Shown in pieces: positions 55,239-63,059 of a stretch of DNA of 64,000 nucleotides (positions are counted from its first letter, which is position 1; each line of letters opens with the position of its first letter). The stretch is taken from contig NZ_JAPEPO010000001.1 in assembly GCF_026340095.1 (NCBI RefSeq), forward strand, positions 4,060,501-4,124,500. Reading direction: 5' to 3'. A program made the translations under genes and the position numbers. This DNA is from Streptomyces sp. NBC_01446. GTDB lineage: Bacteria; Actinomycetota; Actinomycetes; Streptomycetales; Streptomycetaceae. The notes under the pieces are model-generated. The model searched no databases, was not told the origin of the DNA, and was given only the letters and a program-made list of their open reading frames with translations.

Positions 55239-55721
55239 TCAGCCCAGGTCAGGTGCGTGCATCGCCCGTACACCCTCGATGTTGCCGTCGAGATAGTGCC
55301 GCAGGGACAGTGGGACGAGATGGACCGATGCGATGCCGACGCGGGTGAACGGCACTCGCACGATCTCGTACTCACCGCACGGCTCCTCGATCTCGGGGCC
55401 GTGCCGCTGGCTGAGGTCCATGGACTCCAGGCGGCAGACGAAGAAGTGCTGGACCTTCACTCCGGTGGCGCCGACGTCCTCGCCGATGTGCTCGACGGTG
55501 TCCACGAAGCAGGGCACCACATCGAGGATCTTGGCGCCGAGCTCCTCGTGCACCTCGCGGTGCAGGGCGTCGACGACGGTCTCGTCCTCGGGTTCGACCC
55601 CGCCGCCGGGGGTCAGCCAGTACGGATCCATGCCGGGTTTGGTCCGCTTGATCAGGATCAGGTCGTTGCCGTCGAGCAGAACGGCGCGTGCGGTGCGCTT
55701 GACCACGGGTCGGACGGTCAT
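55239..55721 (-). CDS. NUDIX hydrolase
   Basis: 160 residues. Nudix box as Gx5Ex7REVxEELG in GGVEPEDETVVDALHREVHEELG. The substrate (nucleoside diphosphate linked to X) cannot be inferred. ATG 55721; a near-parS site lies 20 bp upstream. Convergent with the flavohemoglobin gene. Confidence 0.92.
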   Translation of the reverse strand: MTVRPVVKRTARAVLLDGNDLILIKRTKPGMDPYWLTPGGGVEPEDETVVDALHREVHEELGAKILDVVPCFVDTVEHIGEDVGATGVKVQHFFVCRLESMDLSQRHGPEIEEPCGEYEIVRVPFTRVGIASVHLVPLSLRHYLDGNIEGVRAMHAPDLG

Positions 55722-55741
55722 GGGAGAAATGTGGCCCCGCC

Positions 55742-55757
55742 GGTTCCACGTGAAACA
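55742..55757. other. parS: parS-like site 13 (two changes)
   Basis: GGTTCCACGTGAAACA: 14 of 16 to consensus, in the NUDIX promoter region. Confidence 0.65.
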
Positions 55758-55790
55758 TTCCGTACCGACCTGGCCTCAGGACAGCGCCAA

Positions 55791-55874
55791 TTGATCAGCG
55801 CTAGTTGATCACCGGGGATTGGTCACCAAGGATTGATCGCCACCGACTGACCACCATGAACTGATCAGCACCAA
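55791..55874. repeat. Six-unit 14-bp tandem array
   Basis: Six consecutive degenerate 14-bp units (start positions 55791, 55805, 55819, 55833, 55847, 55861), approximately YTGRTCACCNNNGA, several containing TGATCA. The array covers the intergenic region between NUDIX and lysR and enters the last codons of the lysR gene. Confidence 0.8.
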
Positions 55875-56770
55875 TCGACGGCGGCGCGCAGCAGCCACTC
55901 GTGCGACCGCGCGATGTGCGGCATGGCCAGCGTGCCGGTACGCACGACGAGGAAGTACGTCCGCAGCGGAGGCACCGGAGGATCGAGCAGCGCTACGACC
56001 TCGCCACGTTCGAGAGCCGGCGCGCAGAGGTAGCGCGGGAGCACCGAGAGCCCGGCACCGGCGATGGTGCAGGCGAGTACCGCGCGTAGATCCGGCACGA
56101 TGACGGTGCCCGAGGTGGCAGGGCGTGAGTCGAAGACGGCGGCCCAGTACCGGGCGACGAACGGCAGCGACTCGTGTGCCTCGACCAGTGGCAGATCCTC
56201 CAGCGCGGCCGCGCCGTTACGGCGCAGGGTGCCGGGCCCTATGCGGGCCGCCCACCGGGGTGAGGCAAGGAGGACGTGCTCCTCGTCGCAGAGCGGAGTC
56301 GCGGTGAGCAGGGCGCCGCGCGGCCGCGCCGTCGTGATGGCCAGATCATGATGTCCGGCGCCAAGACCCTCCAGGACTTCCTCGGCGTTACCGAAGGAGG
56401 CGCGCAGGGCGAAGCTCTGGCCGTCGTCACGGGTGAGCGCGGTGAGGGCGGGCAGCGCGCGCTCGGCGGTGAACTCCGGAGGCCCCGCGAGGTGCAGCGT
56501 GCGTACCGGCGACTCCTCGTCGATGCCGGTCTCGGTGATCTCCACGAGGGCGTCGAGATGCGGAGCGGCCTTGTGGGCGAGTTCGTCACCGATGGAGGTG
56601 GGGGTCACGCCACGCGCCTGGCGAAGGAACAGGGGGCGGCCCAACTGCCGCTCCAGGGTGCGGATCTGAGATGTCACCGCGGGCTGCGAAAGGCCGAGCA
56701 GTGCGGCGGCCCGTGTGAAGGAGCCTGCCCGGTGCACGGTCACGAAGGTGCGCAGCAGGGCGAGATCCAT
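55865..56770 (-). CDS. LysR family transcriptional regulator
   Basis: 301 residues from ATG 56770 with GAGGA upstream. N-terminal helix-turn-helix LLRTFVTVHRAGSFTRAAALLGLSQPAVTSQIRTLERQLG, then a periplasmic-binding-protein-like effector domain. The 237 bp upstream (56771-57007) carry an AT-rich stretch (ATAAATATG) likely to include its promoter. The target is not obvious because both neighbours are on the same strand. Its last codons are part of a 14-bp tandem array. Confidence 0.92.
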   Translation of the reverse strand: MDLALLRTFVTVHRAGSFTRAAALLGLSQPAVTSQIRTLERQLGRPLFLRQARGVTPTSIGDELAHKAAPHLDALVEITETGIDEESPVRTLHLAGPPEFTAERALPALTALTRDDGQSFALRASFGNAEEVLEGLGAGHHDLAITTARPRGALLTATPLCDEEHVLLASPRWAARIGPGTLRRNGAAALEDLPLVEAHESLPFVARYWAAVFDSRPATSGTVIVPDLRAVLACTIAGAGLSVLPRYLCAPALERGEVVALLDPPVPPLRTYFLVVRTGTLAMPHIARSHEWLLRAAVDWC

Positions 56771-56907
56771 GACGGTGTCCTCCCCTCTCGGCCCCCGGGT
56801 CGGCCTCAACTATAAATATGTCGATAGGTCTCTGTCGCTACGGTGATTGGACACTGACACAGAGTCAACTAGCCTTATGCGCGCGGTTCTTGGCGCGCAG
56901 GAACCGG

Positions 56908-56946
56908 GGACGGTCCGAGCCACGAGGGGGGAGGCTCGGGCCGTCC
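56908..56946 (-). terminator. Terminator after the trans-sulfuration enzyme gene
   Basis: GGACGG-CCGAGCC / GGCTCGG-CCGTCC stem (one G-T pair) 60-100 bp past the stop of the minus-strand gene. Confidence 0.75.
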
Positions 56947-57007
56947 GTTGTGCGTAGTCGGTTACTGGGCCGAGGCTACGGCGGCGCGAAACGGCCCGCG
57001 GGAGGCC

Positions 57008-58144
57008 CTAGACGGCCGCCTCGTCGAGCGCGCGCAGTACATCGGCCACCAGGTCGTCCGGATCCTCGGCACCGGCGGAGAAGCGGATGAAGCCCTCCGA
57101 GACGTCGTCCCCGCCCCATCGACGACGGCGCTCGGCGGTGGACCGCACGCCGCCGAAGCTCGTGGCGTCGTCCACGAGCGTCAGGGCCTTCATGAACCGC
57201 TCGGCACGCGCGCGCGTGGGCAGCGTGAAGGAGACCACGCACCCGAAGCGCCGCATCTGCTGCGCGGCGATCTTGTGCGAGGGGTCGTCGGGAAGACCCG
57301 GGTAGCGCAGGCCCTCGATGTCGTCGCGGTCGCGCAGGGCGAGAGCGAGAGCGAGCGCGTTGGCGTTCTGCCGCTCCGCCCTCAACTGGAGCGTGGCGAG
57401 TGAGCGATGGGCGAGCCAGGCCTCCATCGGGCCGGGGATCGCGCCGACGATCTTGCGCCAGCCCCGCACCGAGGCGGTCAGCTCGGCGTCGCGGCAGGTC
57501 ACGTAGCCGAGCAGGATGTCGCCGTGGCCGGTGAGCTGCTTGGTGCCGCTGGCCACGGAGAAGTCGGCGCCGAGCTCCAGGGGGCGCTGGCCGAGCGGCG
57601 TGGCGAGCGTGTTGTCGACCGCTACCAGGGCGCCACACGCGTGTGCCGCCTCGGCGAGCCGCCGCACGTCGCACACGTCGAGGCCGGGGTTCGACGGCGT
57701 CTCGATCCACAGGAGCTTCGCGCCGTCCAGGACGTCGAGCTGGGCGTCGCCGCCGGTGGGGGCGGTGCGGACCTCGATGCCGAACGCCGTGAGCTGCTCG
57801 CGGACGAGCGGGAACACCTGGTAGCCGTCGCTCGGCAGAACGACCACGTCGCCGGCCTTGAGCTGAGAGAACAGCACGGCCGAGATGGCGGCCATTCCCG
57901 AGGCGAAGACGAGGGTGTCGACGTCCTCCTGGCCGGGCGCCTCGAGCTCGCCGATGGCCCGCTCCAGGTGGGTCCACGTCGGGTTGTCGTCGCGGCCGTA
58001 CGTGTAGGGCCCCGAGACATCACCCGGCAGGTGGAAGTGTGCGGCGAAGACAGGCCCTGGCAGTGTCGGTTCGTTCTTCAAGGCCTCGGGCAGCCCCGCC
58101 CTCACTGCCCTCGTGCCATCCCCGATCTGCGCCGATTGCGTCAT
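57008..58144 (-). CDS. Cys/Met metabolism PLP-dependent enzyme (cystathionine gamma-lyase type)
   Basis: 378 residues from ATG 58144 (MTQSAQIGDGTRAVR), GGAAGGA upstream. YTYGRDDNPTWTHLE (PLP phosphate region), FASGMAAISAVLF, IETPSNPGLDVCDV, AVDNTLATPLGQRPLELGAD, PLP lysine in SVASGTKQLTGHGD. Family covers cystathionine gamma-lyase, gamma-synthase and homocysteine/methionine lyases; the exact reaction is not fixed by sequence. Overlaps ptpA by 4 bp. Confidence 0.88.
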   Translation of the reverse strand: MTQSAQIGDGTRAVRAGLPEALKNEPTLPGPVFAAHFHLPGDVSGPYTYGRDDNPTWTHLERAIGELEAPGQEDVDTLVFASGMAAISAVLFSQLKAGDVVVLPSDGYQVFPLVREQLTAFGIEVRTAPTGGDAQLDVLDGAKLLWIETPSNPGLDVCDVRRLAEAAHACGALVAVDNTLATPLGQRPLELGADFSVASGTKQLTGHGDILLGYVTCRDAELTASVRGWRKIVGAIPGPMEAWLAHRSLATLQLRAERQNANALALALALRDRDDIEGLRYPGLPDDPSHKIAAQQMRRFGCVVSFTLPTRARAERFMKALTLVDDATSFGGVRSTAERRRRWGGDDVSEGFIRFSAGAEDPDDLVADVLRALDEAAV

Positions 58145-58632
58145 GCCGCCCGTCCTTCCAGTGCTGCGCGTACCGCGTCGAGCAGACCGTCGCTCGCCGC
58201 CTCCACCATTCTCAGGCACTCCTCGAAGTCATCGATGCCGCCGTAGTACGGGTCCGGTACGTCCAGGTCTGTCCCTGTCGAGGGGTCGTACGAGCGCAGC
58301 AGGCGGACCTTCTCGGCGTCATCCGGGGTCGGTGCCAGGCGGCGCAGGGTGCGCAGATGCCCGGCGTCCAGGGCGATCACCAGATCGAGCAGGGAGAACC
58401 ACGAGGCGTTGAACTGCCGGGCCCTATGGCCGCTTTCGTAGCCGCCGGCCGCCAGCACGGAGACGGTGCGGTGGTCGGCACCGTCCCCCTCGTGCCAGCC
58501 GTCGGTGCCCGCGCTGTCCACCTCCACGAGGCCGTCGAGACCGGCCTCGTGGATGCGCGCGCGGAAGACCGACTCGGCCATGGGCGAGCGGCAGATGTTG
58601 CCGGTGCAGACGAAGCACACGCGGAAGGGCAT
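58141..58632 (-). CDS. ptpA: Low-molecular-weight protein-tyrosine phosphatase
   Basis: 163 residues. P-loop CTGNICRSPMAE near the N-terminus and the general-acid aspartate in VPDPYYGGIDDFEE. Positional match to S. coelicolor PtpA (SCO3921), reported to influence secondary metabolism. Stop overlaps the start of the PLP enzyme gene. Confidence 0.95.
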   Translation of the reverse strand: MPFRVCFVCTGNICRSPMAESVFRARIHEAGLDGLVEVDSAGTDGWHEGDGADHRTVSVLAAGGYESGHRARQFNASWFSLLDLVIALDAGHLRTLRRLAPTPDDAEKVRLLRSYDPSTGTDLDVPDPYYGGIDDFEECLRMVEAASDGLLDAVRAALEGRAA

Positions 58633-58641
58633 GGGCCGGGC

Positions 58642-59022
58642 TCAGTCCTTGTCGTCGGGCAGGACGACGTTCAGCGCCCAGGAGACAACCGAGATGATCA
58701 GGCCACCGAGGACAGCGGTCCAGAACCCCTCAACGTGGAAGCTCAGGTCGAACTGCTCGGCCAGCCACGAGGTCAGCAGCAGCATCAGGGCGTTGACCAC
58801 GAGCGTGATCAGGCCGAGCGTCAGGATGAAGAGCGGGAAGGTGAGGACCTTCACTATCGGCTTGACCAGGAAGTTCACCAGGCCGAAGAGCAGCGCCACG
58901 ATGATCAGCGTGCCGACCTTCTTGCCGGTGCTGTCACCCGTCAGCGTGATTTTGTCGAGCAGCCACACAGCGACGGCCAGGGCCCCGGCGTTGGCGATCG
59001 TCTTGACTACGAAATTCTTCAT
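58642..59022 (-). CDS. Phage holin family 4 / YvlD-like membrane protein
   Basis: 126 residues from ATG 59022 (MKNFVVKTIANAGALAVAVWLLDKI). Four hydrophobic segments, including VGTLIIVALLFGLVNFLVKPIVKVL and LFILTLGLITLVVNALMLLL, typical of the DUF360/YvlD family. Despite the name these are chromosomal membrane proteins; no phage genes are nearby. 9 bp upstream of ptpA, probably the first gene of that operon. No clear ribosome site. Confidence 0.85.
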   Translation of the reverse strand: MKNFVVKTIANAGALAVAVWLLDKITLTGDSTGKKVGTLIIVALLFGLVNFLVKPIVKVLTFPLFILTLGLITLVVNALMLLLTSWLAEQFDLSFHVEGFWTAVLGGLIISVVSWALNVVLPDDKD

Positions 59023-59102
59023 GTGTCTGATCGTGGCAGACGAGACCGGATCATGAGAGTGGGCCGGCGAGGCCACTCACGGGCAAGGGGCGGACAAGAG
59101 GG

Positions 59103-59420
59103 ATGAAGGCATTCCGGCTGGACGAACTGGAAGCGGAACGTGCCGCGAACGACGGCGCATATCTGCAGTTCCTGCGTGAGCGGAACATGTCGGTCGGGCT
59201 CTACGCCCTCGACGCGGGGGACCAGGACCCGCAGCAGCCCCACCAGCAGGACGAGGTCTACCTCGTCGTCAGCGGTCGCGGCTCGATCACCGTCGGCATG
59301 GAGACGACTCAGGTGGCGCGCGGCAGCGTCGTGTACGTGCCGGCCGGGGTGGCCCACAAGTTCCATCACATCAGCGAGGACCTGCGGGTTCTGGTGGTGT
59401 TCTCTCCGCCTGAGAGCTGA
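59103..59420 (+). CDS. Cupin domain protein
   Basis: 105 residues. Single cupin barrel: QQPHQQDEVYLVVSGRGSITV (motif 1 with His/Glu metal ligands) and GSVVYVPAGVAHKFH (motif 2). Function unknown; small stand-alone cupins bind metals in many roles. Divergent from the YvlD-like gene. Confidence 0.88.
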   Translation: MKAFRLDELEAERAANDGAYLQFLRERNMSVGLYALDAGDQDPQQPHQQDEVYLVVSGRGSITVGMETTQVARGSVVYVPAGVAHKFHHISEDLRVLVVFSPPES

Positions 59421-59558
59421 CGGCGGATCTCGGGGTTCCCTAGGGGGTCACTCAGGGGACGACAAGGGGTCCGCGGTCCCCACGGAGCGCCTCGGCGTGC
59501 CAGCATCGAATGCAGAAGCCGTATCGAAGAGGTACGGCTCAGGAGAGAGGTAAGGGCG

Positions 59559-59777
59559 ATGGCAGTGCGAGAGATCTTCACGGGCATGCCGTGGTGGGTT
59601 AAGTGGGTCGCGGTGCCGGTCATCGCCCTGGTCGTCTTCGGCGGGCTGATAGCCAGCGTCGTGGGCTTCGTGATCGGTCTGCTCTTCAAGGTGCTGGTCT
59701 TCGTGGCCCTGGTCGGTGGACTCATTTACGTCGTACGCAAGTTCATCACGGGCTCGTCCTCGCGCAGCGACTGGTAG
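59559..59777 (+). CDS. DUF5326 small membrane protein
   Basis: 72 residues. Two hydrophobic segments (WVAVPVIALVVFGGLIASVVGFVIGLL and VLVFVALVGGLIYVV), conserved N-terminus MAVREIFTGMPWWVKW. GGAGAGAGGTAAGG ribosome site. Streptomyces-typical; function unknown. Confidence 0.85.
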   Translation: MAVREIFTGMPWWVKWVAVPVIALVVFGGLIASVVGFVIGLLFKVLVFVALVGGLIYVVRKFITGSSSRSDW

Positions 59778-59924
59778 CGCCGGGCAACGGTTCGCTCGCG
59801 CGGGGGAAGTTTCCCCGCGCGGCCCTCTCGAAGTGGTGGCCAGGGCTAGAGTCCGGAACTCGACGGCCGCACCCCCGTGATTCCCGAGAAGCGGGGGGGA
59901 CCCCACGCGCTTCGGGAGTGAACC

Positions 59925-60845
59925 TTGGCCACGGCTGAACCGCTTTCCGCCGCCCCGTTGTCCGCCGACATCGCGTCCCCCGACACCATGTCTTCCGACG
60001 CCATGTCCGCACACGCGGTGGCCCCACCCCACGGCTGTCGCCCGCACACCTACGGCGACGCCCAGGCCGAGGCTCACCCCGAGGGCCCGGCCGGCGCCCC
60101 GCCCACCCTCATCGGATCCGTCCAGCGTGCGATGCGCCTTCTCGAGGCCGTCGCGTCGCACGGAGAGGGAGCGCCGGCCAAGCAGCTCGCCCGGGAGGCC
60201 AGTCTCGCGCTTCCCACGGCGTATCACCTGCTGCGCACGCTCGCCCACGAGGGCTATCTCCGCAAGGAGAAGGGCCTGTTCGTCCTGGGGGTGGCGGCCG
60301 AGAGGCTGAGTAGCAGCGGGGCGCAGCAGAATCGTCGCGGCATGATCACCGACGCCCTGCAGCACTGGCGCGACGCCATCGGTGTCCCGGTGTACTTCTC
60401 GGTTTACCGCGAGGGCGAGATCGAAGTCGTGGCCGTCGCCGACACGCCCGGGAATCCCGCGGTCGCAGAATGGGCCGACTTCCGCGAGACGGGGCACGCC
60501 CACGCGATCGGCCAGTGCCTCCTCGCCCAGCTCGACGACGAGAGCCGACGCGATCACCTCGACCGCTATCCCGCGTATTCGATCACCCCGTACACGGTGC
60601 GCGACGACCGCGCGCTGTTACGACGGCTGGACGGGCAGGGGCGGATGCAGCCGGTCGTGGAGCGTCAGGAGTACGCGTTGGGCACGGTCTGCGCCGCGTT
60701 TCCCATCACCGTCGGGTCCACCGCGGCGACGATGGCGGTCTCCCTCCCGTCTCATCAGGCCGGTCGTCTGCTGCCCGCGGCCCGGCAGTTGCAGAACGAA
60801 GTCGGGAAACTCGTGGGGACACTCGCCTTCTCTATCAGCATCTGA
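59925..60845 (+). CDS. ssgR: IclR-type activator SsgR
   Basis: 306 residues. A low-complexity N-terminus (about 1-60) precedes the IclR helix-turn-helix (RAMRLLEAVASHGEGAPAKQLAREASLALPTAYHLLRTL) and the C-terminal IclR effector domain (ALGTVCAAFPI). Rare TTG start at 59925 with GGGAG 7 bp upstream. Directly upstream of ssgA; in S. coelicolor SsgR activates ssgA. Contains one TTA codon (60618-60620, Leu232), so its translation should depend on the bldA tRNA. Confidence 0.9.
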   Translation: MATAEPLSAAPLSADIASPDTMSSDAMSAHAVAPPHGCRPHTYGDAQAEAHPEGPAGAPPTLIGSVQRAMRLLEAVASHGEGAPAKQLAREASLALPTAYHLLRTLAHEGYLRKEKGLFVLGVAAERLSSSGAQQNRRGMITDALQHWRDAIGVPVYFSVYREGEIEVVAVADTPGNPAVAEWADFRETGHAHAIGQCLLAQLDDESRRDHLDRYPAYSITPYTVRDDRALLRRLDGQGRMQPVVERQEYALGTVCAAFPITVGSTAATMAVSLPSHQAGRLLPAARQLQNEVGKLVGTLAFSISI

Positions 60846-60984
60846 AAACTCACTCCTTGTGATCCCGCATGTACGTTAAGCAAGATGCGAAGAGCGTCGG
60901 GAAGGCTATTCCCGGCCGATCGACGGCAAATTGACGGGGTAGGCGATGCGCGAGTCGGTACAGGCAGTACAAGCAGAGGTCATG

Positions 60985-61407
60985 ATGAGCTTCCTCGTCT
61001 CCGAGGAACTCTCGTTCCGCATCCCGGTGGAGCTGAGGTACGCCGCAGCTGATCCCTACGCCGTGCGGCTGACCTTCCACCTCCCCGGGGACGCCCCGGT
61101 GACGTGGGCGTTCGGCAGGGAGCTCCTGGTGGACGGCGTGGCCGGTCCCTGCGGCGACGGCGATGTGCGCATCGAGCCGGTGGAACTGGCGGGCAGTCCG
61201 GGCGACATGCCGGGCGAGGTGCACATCCGGCTCCAAGTGGGCGGAGACCAGGCACTGTTCAAGGCGGGCGTCGCCCCCCTCGTCGCGTTCCTCGACCGCA
61301 CCGACAAGCTCGTCCCGCTCGGCCAGGAGCGGGCGCTCGCCGACTTCGAGACGCATCTCGACGAGGCACTCGACCGGATCCTCGCCGAGGAGCAGAGCGC
61401 GGGCTGA
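60985..61407 (+). CDS. ssgA: Sporulation and cell division protein SsgA
   Basis: 140 residues from ATG 60985 (MSFLVSEELSFRIPVELRY). SsgA-like protein (SALP) core: YAVRLTFHLPGDAPVTWAFGRELLVDG, FLDRTDKLVPLGQE and a C-terminal helix. The S. coelicolor protein is 136 residues. ATG 60982 is adjacent and the frame stays open to 60946; AGAGG at 60975 favours the downstream ATG. SsgA works with SsgB to localise FtsZ for sporulation septation. Confidence 0.92.
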   Translation: MSFLVSEELSFRIPVELRYAAADPYAVRLTFHLPGDAPVTWAFGRELLVDGVAGPCGDGDVRIEPVELAGSPGDMPGEVHIRLQVGGDQALFKAGVAPLVAFLDRTDKLVPLGQERALADFETHLDEALDRILAEEQSAG

Positions 61408-61486
61408 CGGGCTCCAGGAGTCCGCGCACGATCAACTGACGTAACGCTTCAGCAGACCGGCGCCCTCGGGGTGCCCTCGCAGGGGT

Positions 61487-62839
61487 TCAGCGCTTCCGAC
61501 GCCGTCCCCTACCTCCGCGTGCCGGACCGGGCGCGGCAGCGGACGGGGATCCCGGTCGGTCGGCGGAGACCACCAGAGCCGCGAGCGCGGTCGTCACCGG
61601 CACCGAGGCGACCAGCCCGATCGAGCCCACCAGAGTGCGGACGATCTCCTCGGCCACCAGCTCACTGTTGGCCACGGTGCCCACACTGCTCTGCGCGATC
61701 GAGAAGAGCAGCAACAGCGGCAGCGCTGCGCCCGCGTATGCCAGGACCAGCGTGTTGACCACGGACGCGATGTGGTCGCGGCCGATCCGGATGCCCGCGC
61801 GGTACAGGCCGCGCCGGCCCATCGTCGGGTCGGCCTGATGCAGCTCCCACACCGCCGACGTCTGTGTGACCGTCACATCGTCGAGCACGCCGAGCGAACC
61901 GATGATGACGCCGGCGAGCAGGAGACCGCTCATGTCGATGGACGGGTAGAGACCGTGGATCAGGCCCGTGTTGTCGTCGGTGTTGCCGGTCAGCGCGGCC
62001 CAGCCGATGAACAGCGAGCCGAGCAGCCCGATCAGGAGCAGCGACACCAGCGTGCCGAGCACCGCGACCGACGTTCGGGCCGTGGGCCCGTGACACATGT
62101 AGAGAGCGATCAGCATGATGGCGCTTGCCCCCACCACCGCCACCACCAGCGGATTTGAGCCCTGAAGGATCGCGGGCAGGATGAAGAAGGTCAACACCAT
62201 GAAGCTGACGGCCAGCGCGACGAGTGCCATGACGCCCCGCAGCCGGCCCACGACGACCACGGCCAGCGCGAAGATCCCGGCGAGGAGCGTCATCGGGAGC
62301 CTGCGGTTCACATCGGTGACGGAGTACTGGAGCTCCTTGGGTGCGTCGGGCGCGTAGGCCACGATCACCTTCTGGTCCTCGTGCAACTGCCGCGGCGAGT
62401 CCGGCTGCACGATCTCCGTGAACGTATGGCCGGTGTCCTTGCCGCCGTCGACGCGGACCGTCGCCTTCTCGCACGTGCCCTTCGTCTGCTGCTCGGCGGA
62501 CCGTCCCTCGGCGGTCGACGTATCGCCGGTGGGCGTGTCGCCGGAGGCGTTCACGGACCGGCAGTCGACCTTGTCGACCTGTGTGACGGTGCCCTGTTGG
62601 GTCTGCCGGTCGAAGCCGACGCCCGTACGGGCATGGGAGGGGGCGCCGCCGGGCCAGAGCACCACGAGGCCGACGACAACCGCCACGGAGAACGGGATGA
62701 GCACCGCGGCGATGACCTTGCGCAGATGCTTGGAAACAGGCGCGGCAGGGCCGTGGCTGTGCGAGTGCCCGTGCCCTCCGCCCCCCTGGACATGAGGCGG
62801 ATGCGGCGGCGAGGACGGAGACTGCTGCGTGCTGGTCAC
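61487..62839 (-). CDS. YibE/F family membrane protein
   Basis: 450 residues, GTG start at 62839. N-terminal His/Gly-rich patch (GGHGHSHSHG), one span, an outer domain of about 130 residues with two cysteines (KVDCRSV, GTCEKAT), then seven or so spans with the family segments SIDMSGLLLAGVIIGSLGVLDDVTVTQTSAVWEL and RDHIASVVNTLVLAYAGAALPLLL. Function of YibE/F proteins is unknown. The His-rich patch could bind metal (inference). Confidence 0.88.
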   Translation of the reverse strand: MTSTQQSPSSPPHPPHVQGGGGHGHSHSHGPAAPVSKHLRKVIAAVLIPFSVAVVVGLVVLWPGGAPSHARTGVGFDRQTQQGTVTQVDKVDCRSVNASGDTPTGDTSTAEGRSAEQQTKGTCEKATVRVDGGKDTGHTFTEIVQPDSPRQLHEDQKVIVAYAPDAPKELQYSVTDVNRRLPMTLLAGIFALAVVVVGRLRGVMALVALAVSFMVLTFFILPAILQGSNPLVVAVVGASAIMLIALYMCHGPTARTSVAVLGTLVSLLLIGLLGSLFIGWAALTGNTDDNTGLIHGLYPSIDMSGLLLAGVIIGSLGVLDDVTVTQTSAVWELHQADPTMGRRGLYRAGIRIGRDHIASVVNTLVLAYAGAALPLLLLFSIAQSSVGTVANSELVAEEIVRTLVGSIGLVASVPVTTALAALVVSADRPGSPSAAAPGPARGGRGRRRKR

Positions 62840-62916
62840 CGCCCGATCATCGCAAGAACGGCAGGGGCCCTCTGTTCAGCGCGCCAGAAGTGACGCTAGC
62901 GTGGGGGCACCTTTGC

Positions 62917-63053
62917 ACACGCGGGAGCTCGGAGCACCGGGCTGAGAGGGCGCTGACCTCCGCTTCGGCGATGTTTCACATGAAACATCGCCCGACGGAA
63001 GCCGCTGCGTCGACCGCCGAACCTGTTACCGGGTAATGCCGGCGTAGGGAGTA
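62917..63053 (+). promoter_or_regulatory. TPP (THI-box) riboswitch controlling thiC
   Basis: Sensor elements GGGCTGAGAGG (around 62939-62949) and ACCTGTTACCGGGTAATGCC...GCGTAGGGA (63021-63050), in the right order and just before the thiC start. Between them is a long variable hairpin that includes a parS-like sequence (62972-62987). Binds thiamine pyrophosphate to repress thiC, as known for the class. Confidence 0.95.
62972..62987. other. parS: parS-like site 14 inside the TPP riboswitch
   Basis: TGTTTCACATGAAACA, one central mismatch, the same variant as in parB. It forms the hairpin GGCGATGTTTCA/TGAAACATCGCC (62967-62992). Confidence 0.75.
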
Positions 63054-63059
63054 GGTCTC

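Noticed and set aside
58642..59022. Prophage remnant suggested by the holin-family name
   Set aside because: No integrase, lysin or structural genes nearby; the YvlD/DUF360 family is chromosomal.
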